Positions 1-7,800 of a DNA stretch of 16,264 bases are shown here, one piece after another. How positions within the stretch are numbered: the first letter of the stretch is position 1; every line of letters starts with the position of its first letter. This DNA comes from DASYQV01 sp036005125 (GTDB lineage: Bacteria; Acidobacteriota; Vicinamibacteria; Vicinamibacterales; UBA2999): NCBI GenBank assembly GCA_036005125.1, contig DASYQV010000051.1, forward strand, positions 1-16,264, given 5' to 3'. The position numbers and the translations under genes are program-made. The notes under the pieces were generated by a model. The model ran no database searches. It saw nothing but the letters and a program-made list of their open reading frames with translations, and had not been told where the DNA came from.

Positions 1-3000
1 GTGAAAACTCGCTGCGACGGTAGTTCAACGAGAGCCGGATGTTCCCCGAGATCGGCTCCACCAGGAAGTTCGCTGTGAGCGGCAGATCGGTTTCCTCGTA
101 GCCGGTGTATCCCTCGACCTGCATCGCATCCGACTGCTGCACGCCCTGGTAGACGTGGAAGTGCATGAAGTTGAAGCCAACGTCGAAGAGCCGGCCACCT
201 CGCTCGCGCTGCAGCCGGGCGAGCGGATAGCGCCGGAATGGAATCAGCCGGCGCTCGCAGTCGAATGCGTCCTGCACCAGCTCGCGCCAGCGCCCTGCGC
301 CGACGCGCATCACGAACGGCACCGTGTTGAGGAAGAGTCCCAGCACGCGATCGCCGTCGAAAGCCTCGGGCCGTCCGTGCGACACCAGTCCCGTGACGAT
401 CGCCGGCTGATTGGTCTCGACCGACAGCGCCTTCGCGTGCACCGCGAGCGCCACGCTCTTGAGCGGAAGCGCCGCGGCGCGCGTGAAGCGGCGGAGGCCG
501 TCGACGACCTCCGTCGAGATCGGCACCTGGACGATTCCGACGCCGCCGTCGTTGTCTTCGGCGCCTGGCCCGGAGGTCGATGTCCTGTTCAAACGAGGCA
601 GGCGCACGGCCGGCGCGGCCTGCAGCTGGTCGCGCCAGAACCGCTGGCACTCCTCGGACTGCTCTGCCTGCTGCTCGAGCGCGACGAAATCGCGGAACGT
701 GCACGTCAACGGCGGCGCGGCCGGCGCATCGGGCTGGTCCTGGAGCACGCGGGCGCGGTTGAACAGCTCGGTGAGCAGCGACGCCGCGCTCCAGCCATCA
801 AGAATGGCGTGATGGAAGCTCAGCGTGAACTGGTAGTGCGCATCGCCCAACCGATGGACGTGGAACCGCAGCAACGGCGCGCGGCGCCAGTCGAACGGCC
901 GCTGGCGTTCCTCGCGCAGCCAGAGGTCGAGAGCGGCTCGTTGATCTTCCGGCGTACGGTCACGAAGATCGGTGAATTCGAGCGGCGGATCGACATCGCG
1001 ATAGACGAGCTGCAGCGGCCTGCTGTAGCGGCTCAGCTCGAAGCCGGTTCTGAGCGTCGCGTGCCGTGCCATGACCTCGCGCAGCCCGCGGCGCATGGTG
1101 TCGAGATCGACCGGTGCCTTCAACGTGAAGCTGTGGAGGTCGTGGAAGATCGCCGACTGCGGCGCGAACTCGCTGTGGAAGATCATGCCGGCCTGCAGCG
1201 CGGCAATGGGATACGCGTCCTCGACGCCCTCGGGCAGGCGCGAGCGATCCTCCTCGGGCGTCAGCGCGAATGGTGGTAACGGTTCAATGACGGTCGCCGG
1301 GGCGCGATCGAGCTCCACGACCCGCGCCAGCGAAGCGATGGTCTGATGCTCGAAAAGCTGCTCGTGCGTCAGCGTCAGCCCCCGCTGCGCGGCGCGGGCC
1401 CGCACCTGGATCGCCCTGATCGAATCGCCTCCGAGGGCGAAGAAGTTCTCCTCGATCCCGATCTCGTCCAACCCGAGCACGTCGGCCCAGATTGCCGACA
1501 GCACTTCTTCGACCGGCGTCGCCGCACGCGTCAGCGTCGCCTGCCGTACTCCTCCGCCGCGATGCCCCTCGGGCCTGGGGAGCGCCCGTCGATCCACCTT
1601 GCCGTTGCGCGTCAAGGGCAGCGCGTCGAGCCAGACCACGGCGTGCGGCTGCATGTAGTCGGGCAGGCGTGTGTCGAGCGCCTTCCTGAGATCCTCCAGT
1701 GAACGACGCGCCTCCTGATCGCCCACGAGATAGGCCACCAGGCGCTTCTCGCCCGGCGCGTCTTCGCGCACCACGGCTGCGACGTCCCGGACGCCCGGCA
1801 GCTCGCGCAGCGCGGCTTCCACTTCGCCGAGCTCGATCCGATACCCACGCAGCTTCACCTGATCGTCGAACCTGCCGACATAGACGAGATTGCCGTCGGT
1901 TCGCCATCGAACGACATCGCCCGTGCGGTAGAGGCGTGCACCGGGCGTGGATGCGAACGGATCGGGGACGAATCGGTCCGCGGTCAGCTCGGGCCGGTGC
2001 AGGTAGCCACGCGCGATGCCTGCGCCGCCGATGAAGAGCTCGCCCTCGACACCGGGCGGGACGAGCTGTCCGCGTTTGTCGAGCACATACACCTGTGTGT
2101 TCGCAATCGGGCGTCCGATGGGGACCGTACCCGGGTGCGCGTTCAGGTCCGTTACCTCGTACACGCAGCTCCCCACGACGGTTTCCGTCGGACCGTATTC
2201 GTTGAAGATCCGGACGTGCGGGGCGGCCTCGCGCCACGAGCGCACGGCGTCTGCGTAGAGCGCTTCGCCACCCAGGATCACCGCGCGCGTCCGCTCGCCA
2301 AGCGTCGCCGGCGGGATCTGCCACGTCAGCACCTGCAGGTGCGCAGGCGTTCCCTTGATGAAGCTGAACGAGCCCGGCCCGGCGAGCACACGCGCCAGAT
2401 CCTCGCCCGGCGCGCGCTCGGGCGCGACGACGACCGCAGCGCCGACGAGCAGTGGCACGAACAACGACGTCACGCTCAGATCGAACGCCACCGACGAGTG
2501 CAGAGGCGCACCCTCGCCTGTCCTCACGTCGTAGGCGTCGAGGCACCACAGCAGGTAGTTCATCAACCCGCGATGCGTGATCAACGCGCCTTTGGGCGTG
2601 CCAGTCGAGCCGGATGTGTAGATGACGTACGCCAGGTTGTCCGGGCCGCAGGCGACCGGCACGTTCCCGAGGTCGTCGCCGCCTTCAGGCGGCATCTCGG
2701 CTACCGTGGCGGCACGAGCGCGCGGGTCGGCGGGAAGAACCGTCTCCGAATCCGTCAGGATGACGTCGGCGCCCACGTCCTCCAGCAGCGTCGCAATCCT
2801 GGAGGGCGCATCGCCGGGATCGATCGGCACGTACGCGCCGCCGGCCTTGAGGACGCCAAGGAACGCTGCGAGAAGGCGGGGTGACCGGCGCATCAGGACC
2901 GCGACGCGCGATTCCGGCCCGACACCGCGCGCAGCCAGATCGCGCGCGATCCGGTTGGCCCATCGATTCAAATCGGCGAACGTGAGCGTGCTGTCCCCGT

Positions 3001-4444
3001 CGATCACTGCGGCTCGGTCCGGCGTGCGCGCGACCTGTGCCTCGAAGTGCCACGCCAACGGTCGATCCGCCGCCGATCGCGCAACGGCCGTGTCGTTCAA
3101 TCCCAGCAGGTAGCGACGCTGCGGGTCGGTCAGCACATCCAGGTTCGCGACCGCGGCGTTCGGGTCGGCCAGCGCGCTGTCGGCAAGCCGATGCAGGTGA
3201 TCGAGCAGCCATTCAGCCGCCGACGCCGTGACGCGGGTGGCGTCGACGTGCAGCTCCGTGCGGAGCCCGAAGCCGCCGCAGAAGCAGGTGAGCTTCGCGA
3301 TGAACGGTTCCCCGTGGCAGTACTGCCGCTCGGTCGTGAACCTCATTCCCCCCGCGGGACGGGTTGCCGACCATTCGTAGAACTCGAACATCATCGGCCA
3401 GTTCGGCGCGCTCTCTCCTCGATCGGTTGCCTTCACCGACTGGTCGTAGGACTCCTGCCACCCGTCTGCCTGCGTCATCGTCTGCTGCACCTGGACCATC
3501 AGCTGCGCGAACGAGCTGGTCCAGTCGCCGCGATTGCGGATCGGCAGACAGCGTGCGAACGGCCCCATGGCTGGTTGCATCTCCGGATAACGCCGCCCGT
3601 GAAAGACGCGGCCGATGATCTGGTCCGGACGTCCGCTCAACCGCCACATCAGCAGCGACCAGCAGGTCATCCAGAACGCCGCTTCCGACGTCCGGTGACG
3701 GGCGGTCAACATGCCGATGTGACGGACATGATGCGGCGCAAGCTCCCGCACCAGCGTCCGTCGCTCGAACGAATCCGCGGGCGTCTCGTGCAGCAACGCC
3801 GCCGGCACCGCCGCGGAGGTCTGTGCTGCAATCGCTGTCTGCCAGAATCGCTGCGCCTCGACGACCTCGTCCGCCCCGGTCAGCTCGCGCTGCCATTCCG
3901 CGAACTCCACGTACTGCAGCGGCGCGTCGGCATCGCCCGCGCCATGCGAGCTGCCGATCCTGGCGCCATACGCCGTCGCAATCTCTTGCACGAGATTTGT
4001 CAGCGTCCAGTGATCCGAGCACATTGCCGGCAGCGTGAGAATCAACGTGTGTTGCGCGGCGGCACGCGCGACGAGCATGCAGCGGAGGAGCGGCCCTTCG
4101 GCAAACGTCCACGGCATCGACGCATCGCGCGCGGAGAGATCGGCAACGATCCGCTCGGCGTGCGCCATCCCCGCGCGAACTGCATCGACCTCGGTGATGT
4201 GAAACGACGCGTCGGGCTCGATGACCTGAATCGGCATCTGCATCTCAGGCAGCGCCCGGAACGTCGTCCTGAGGATCTCGTGACGCATGACGACGTCGCG
4301 AATGGCCCGGTCGAGCGAGGCGACATCGAGCGGCCCGTCGAGGGAGACGACAATCTGGGCGTGAAGAGACGGACACTGCGGCTGCAGCCGCCAGCTCCGC
4401 GCCTGCTGCGTCGAGAGTTCAAATCCTTCGAGTACGTGTGTCAT
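1..4444 (-). CDS. Non-ribosomal peptide synthetase, C*-A(Asn)-PCP-C, partial
   Basis: A single uninterrupted minus frame runs from ATG 4444 off the left edge, giving about 1481 residues without the C-terminus. Domain order: condensation-like domain (about 8-430), adenylation domain (about 440-955), carrier protein (about 975-1040), second condensation domain (from about 1062). The A domain shows YTSGSTGTPKG (609-619), NEYGPTE (748-754), LRGYRIELGEVE (from 865) and NGKVDRRAL with Lys949. The carrier has LGGDSI with phosphopantetheine Ser1008. The second C domain has an intact HHAILDG (1211-1217). The first C domain is degraded: PAMCSDHWT (139-147) stands where HHxxxDGWS is expected. The specificity positions are D655, L656, T659, K697, I723, G725, E749, V757, G758 and K949, which I read as an asparagine code. 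The protein probably accepts a chain from the PKS encoded just upstream. No Shine-Dalgarno is visible before the ATG because a repeat array occupies that position. The NRPS assignment is very secure; the substrate is a prediction. Confidence 0.96.
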   Translation of the reverse strand, partial: MTHVLEGFELSTQQARSWRLQPQCPSLHAQIVVSLDGPLDVASLDRAIRDVVMRHEILRTTFRALPEMQMPIQVIEPDASFHITEVDAVRAGMAHAERIVADLSARDASMPWTFAEGPLLRCMLVARAAAQHTLILTLPAMCSDHWTLTNLVQEIATAYGARIGSSHGAGDADAPLQYVEFAEWQRELTGADEVVEAQRFWQTAIAAQTSAAVPAALLHETPADSFERRTLVRELAPHHVRHIGMLTARHRTSEAAFWMTCWSLLMWRLSGRPDQIIGRVFHGRRYPEMQPAMGPFARCLPIRNRGDWTSSFAQLMVQVQQTMTQADGWQESYDQSVKATDRGESAPNWPMMFEFYEWSATRPAGGMRFTTERQYCHGEPFIAKLTCFCGGFGLRTELHVDATRVTASAAEWLLDHLHRLADSALADPNAAVANLDVLTDPQRRYLLGLNDTAVARSAADRPLAWHFEAQVARTPDRAAVIDGDSTLTFADLNRWANRIARDLAARGVGPESRVAVLMRRSPRLLAAFLGVLKAGGAYVPIDPGDAPSRIATLLEDVGADVILTDSETVLPADPRARAATVAEMPPEGGDDLGNVPVACGPDNLAYVIYTSGSTGTPKGALITHRGLMNYLLWCLDAYDVRTGEGAPLHSSVAFDLSVTSLFVPLLVGAAVVVAPERAPGEDLARVLAGPGSFSFIKGTPAHLQVLTWQIPPATLGERTRAVILGGEALYADAVRSWREAAPHVRIFNEYGPTETVVGSCVYEVTDLNAHPGTVPIGRPIANTQVYVLDKRGQLVPPGVEGELFIGGAGIARGYLHRPELTADRFVPDPFASTPGARLYRTGDVVRWRTDGNLVYVGRFDDQVKLRGYRIELGEVEAALRELPGVRDVAAVVREDAPGEKRLVAYLVGDQEARRSLEDLRKALDTRLPDYMQPHAVVWLDALPLTRNGKVDRRALPRPEGHRGGGVRQATLTRAATPVEEVLSAIWADVLGLDEIGIEENFFALGGDSIRAIQVRARAAQRGLTLTHEQLFEHQTIASLARVVELDRAPATVIEPLPPFALTPEEDRSRLPEGVEDAYPIAALQAGMIFHSEFAPQSAIFHDLHSFTLKAPVDLDTMRRGLREVMARHATLRTGFELSRYSRPLQLVYRDVDPPLEFTDLRDRTPEDQRAALDLWLREERQRPFDWRRAPLLRFHVHRLGDAHYQFTLSFHHAILDGWSAASLLTELFNRARVLQDQPDAPAAPPLTCTFRDFVALEQQAEQSEECQRFWRDQLQAAPAVRLPRLNRTSTSGPGAEDNDGGVGIVQVPISTEVVDGLRRFTRAAALPLKSVALAVHAKALSVETNQPAIVTGLVSHGRPEAFDGDRVLGLFLNTVPFVMRVGAGRWRELVQDAFDCERRLIPFRRYPLARLQRERGGRLFDVGFNFMHFHVYQGVQQSDAMQVEGYTGYEETDLPLTANFLVEPISGNIRLSLNYRRSEFS

Positions 4445-4861
4445 GTGAACTTGAGTTGTAGGTCAAAGGTCAAAGGTCAAAGGTCAGGTCAAAGGTTTAG
4501 GTGTAGGTCTCAGGTATAGGTCTCAGGTGTAGGTTTCAGGTGTAGGTTTCAGGTGTAGGTCTCAGGTGTAGGTCTCAGGTGTAGGTCTCAGGTGTAGGTC
4601 CCAAGGTGTAGGTCCCAAGGTGTAGGTCCCAAGGTGTAGGTCCCAAGGTGTAGGTCCCAAGGTGTAAGTCCTCAGGTGCCGGCGCGTGCATGTTCCCAGG
4701 TCACAGCCTGCACCTCTGACCTGACCTATGACCTGGACCTGTAACGTAGACCTGTGACCTAACCTCAGACCTGTGACCTAGACCTATGACCTGGACCTAG
4801 ACCTGTGACCTGGACCTTGACCTTTGACCTCACTTTTGACCTTTGCCCTTTGACCTTTGAC
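4445..4861. repeat. Large inverted AGGTC/GACCT repeat array between PKS and NRPS
   Basis: This 417-base gap holds no gene. Its left part (4460-4675) carries about fifteen AGGTC words on the plus strand. Its right part (4718-4863) carries about nineteen GACCT words, the reverse complement. The two halves flank a short non-repetitive centre near 4676-4710. The array as a whole is an imperfect giant palindrome, and its RNA could fold into a long branched hairpin. Three sub-blocks are visible on the left: GGTCAAA heptamers (4461-4493), a 13-bp block and a 14-bp block. The outermost arms match (GGTCAAAGGTCAAAGG at left, CCTTTGACCTTTGACC-type at right). The array starts inside the TAG stop of the PKS gene and ends about 16 bases before the NRPS start codon. 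The function is unknown; mRNA processing, attenuation or a neutral expanding repeat are all possible. Confidence 0.9.
4501..4675. repeat. 13-bp/14-bp tandem minisatellite
   Basis: Seven contiguous 13-bp units of the form GTGTAGGTCTCAG (4501-4591, with single-base variants in units 2, 3 and 4) are followed by five identical 14-bp units GTGTAGGTCCCAAG (4592-4661). A last variant, GTGTAAGTCCTCAG, occupies 4662-4675. The second block looks like an expansion of a unit that changed TCTCAG to TCCCAAG and gained one base. There are no unique spacers, so this is not a CRISPR array. Exact identity within the 14-bp block suggests recent or ongoing copy-number change. Confidence 0.95.
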
Positions 4862-7800
4862 CTACGCGCGCACAGGCGCGCGCCGACGACCCTTCGCCGA
4901 GGCGAGCCGCTCGCGGCGCGCGTCGTCGCGCTCGCGCTCGGCGCGTTCGCGCGCTTCGCGGCGCTCGGCCGACTCGAGGGCGAACGACGTCAGACGTCCC
5001 TCGGGATTCGCCGCGATCGAGTCGAGCACCGCCAGGAAGCTGGAGGTCACGCGCTCGATATCGCGATCGTCGAAAAGCGCCAGGTCGTATTCAGCCGCGC
5101 CGAGCAGCTCGCCCGCAGATCCGCGCCAGACGTCGACGATCAGGTCCGTCTTCGCCGTCGGCATCGGCGTACCGAACGGCTCCACCCTGAGGCCGGGGCG
5201 CTCGGGCGCACGCGGCGGCGGCGTGCTGTTGAAGTCGAAGATCACCTGGAAGAACGGGGTGACGTTCGCGGCGCGTGGCGGACGCAGCTCCTGCACCATG
5301 CGGCCGAACGGGAGCGCCTGGTGCGCGAACGCATCGAGCGTCGTCTGGCGCACGCGCTGGACGAGCTCGAGGAACGGCGGGTTGCCGCGCATGTCGGCCC
5401 GGATCGGCAGCGTGTTGATGAAGCAGCCGATGAGCGGCTCCGTTTCCTGCTGGAGCCTGCCGGCCGTCGGGGCGCCCACGCAGAAGTCTTCCTGATCCGT
5501 CAACCGGTACAGCAGCATCTGATACGCCGACATCAGCACCATGAACAGCGTGACGTGCGCCCGGCGCGCGAGGTCGTTGAGCCGCTGCACGAGGTCGGCG
5601 TTGATGACGAACGTCTGCCGGCCGCCACGATACATGGGCCTGGCCGGACGCGGACGGGTCGACAACGTGAGGAGCGGCGGCACGCCTTCGAGCTGACGCT
5701 TCCAGTACGCGACAAGCGCGCCGCCGTCGCGGTCGAGCGACACCCGCTGTCGTTCCGCGTACTGCCGGTACTGCACCGTGAGCGCCGGCAGCGGCGAGGG
5801 CCAGTCCATCATCCGCGCGAAGTACATCGCGGTGAGGTCGTGCACGAGAATGCCCATCGACCAGCCGTCGGAGATGATGTGGTGCAGCACGAAGAGCGCC
5901 ACGTGATCGTCGGCGCCGAACCGGACGAGACACGCGCGCCAGGGCGGCGCGTGCGACAGGTCGAACGGACGGGCCACCGCCGCCCGCACGGCACGCCGCG
6001 CCATCGTGAAACGCAACGCCTCCGGGCAGTTCGAGACGTCGATCACCGGGACGTCGATCGGCGTGGATGGACGCACGACGGCTGCCGGCCGCAGCCCGTC
6101 GAGCACGAAAACCGTTCGCAGCGATTCCTGCCGCTCGGTCACGCCCCGCAGCGCGTCGATGAAGCCCGCCACGGAGATCGGACCGCGCAGACGGACGGCC
6201 AGCGGCAGGTGATAGGCGGCGCCGCCCTGCGTGAGATCGTGGAGCGTCCAGAGCCATTCCTGCGCGTACGACAGCGGATCGGATTTCGTTTCCGACGGGA
6301 GGCCTGCAGGCTTCTCTGGCGGGAGGCCTGAAGGCCTCCCGCTGCCGGTGTCGGCCGCGTTCCCGGAGATTTTCATTCCCTCTTCGATGCTCGCAGCCAG
6401 CGCCACGATCGTCGGCGAGCTCAACACCTGCTCCATCGTCACCGTCACGTCGAGCGCGGTCTGGAGTCGCGAGAGAATGCGGATGGCCGTCAGCGAGTCG
6501 CCGCCGAGCTCGAAGAAGTCATCGTGCACGTCGATCGACGGCCGTCCGAGCACCTCGCTCCAGATGGCAACGAGGGTGCTTTCGATGCTCACGCGGAGAC
6601 CGTTCCCACGCTGCGGTGCACGTGTCGGCGGCTCCGCGCGCTGTGCGGGGCGGCCCGTTTCGATCGGCGGCGCGGCAGCCAGGCGCGTCTCCTGCGTCGA
6701 TTCAACCCAATGACGCTGGCGTTCGAACGCATAGCCCGGGAGCGGCACCAGCCACCCTTCCTGTGCCCGCTCGACGTTCTGCCATTGCACGGGCGCACCG
6801 GCCACCCAGAGACGGCCGAGCGACTCGAGCAGCGTTCGCCAGTCGGCCTGCGCGCCGGCGCCCGTACGTGCAAGCGAGGCGCAGACGATCGCATCGCGCC
6901 CGAGGACCTGTCGCGCGAGCGACGACAGCGTTTGCCCCGGTCCGATCTCCACGAACACCGTGTGGCCGGCGGCCTGCAGGTGTCGAAGACCGGCGGAGAA
7001 CCGCACGGGCTGACGCATCTGCTGCACCCAATACTGCGGGTCCTGCGCCTGTTCGTCGGTGAGCCACTCGCCTGTCAGATTGGAGACCGCGCGCAGGCCC
7101 AACGCCGCGCGCGCCGAGCGTTCGACGAGCGCCGCGTAGTCGTCGAGAACCGGATCGAGCAGCTTCGAGTGATACGCGAACGGCACGTTCAACCACGTGC
7201 TCTTGATGCCCTGCTCGCGAAGCGCCCGCTCGACGCGTTCCATCGCCTCTGTCGGTCCCGACAGCACGATACGCTCGTCGGCGTTCACCGAAGCGACCGA
7301 GACGCCAGCGTCGAGCCATGGCGCGGCGGCCGCTTCGGGGATCGGAACCGCGAGCATGCGTCCGGGTTGCATGCGCTGCATGAGCCGCCCGCGCTCGATC
7401 GCAAGATCGACCAGCCCTTCGACGCCGAACACACCGGCAACGCATGCCGCACCCAGCTCACCGTAGCTGTGGCCGATCACGGCGCCGGGAACAACGCCCC
7501 ACGCCTTCCACATCTGAGCCAGCGCGTACTCCACCGCGAAGAGCGCCGGCAGCGCGAACTCGGGTCGTGCGAGCGTTGCATCCGCGTCGCGATCGCCCTC
7601 GGCGGCCGCATAGATCAGCGCGGAAAGACTTCGATCGAGCCGTGCATCGGCCCGGCGGAGGCAGGCGTCCATCGGCTCGCGAAACGACGGCTCGGCCTCG
7701 TAGAGCGCGCGGGCCATGCCGAGCGACTGCGCACCCTGCCCCGTAAACATGAAAACAATCGACGGACCGCCCCGCCGCCGATCGACGGCCGGGTGGGCTG

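Noticed and set aside
1284..4422. Apparent breaks in the NRPS, with several shorter open frames on the minus strand
   Set aside because: These are other reading frames. The frame from ATG 4444 stays open to the left edge and contains all C, A and PCP motifs, so there is no frameshift.
4461..4493. AGGTCA words resembling nuclear-receptor half-sites
   Set aside because: Those factors are eukaryotic. In this bacterial context the resemblance is a coincidence of the repeat word.
4501..4675. Possible CRISPR array
   Set aside because: The repeat units are 13-14 bp and directly contiguous, with no unique spacers and no cas genes.
7165..7180. Acyltransferase specific for methylmalonyl-CoA
   Set aside because: The diagnostic YASH is absent. 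FAYHS and GHSYG fit malonyl-type domains better.
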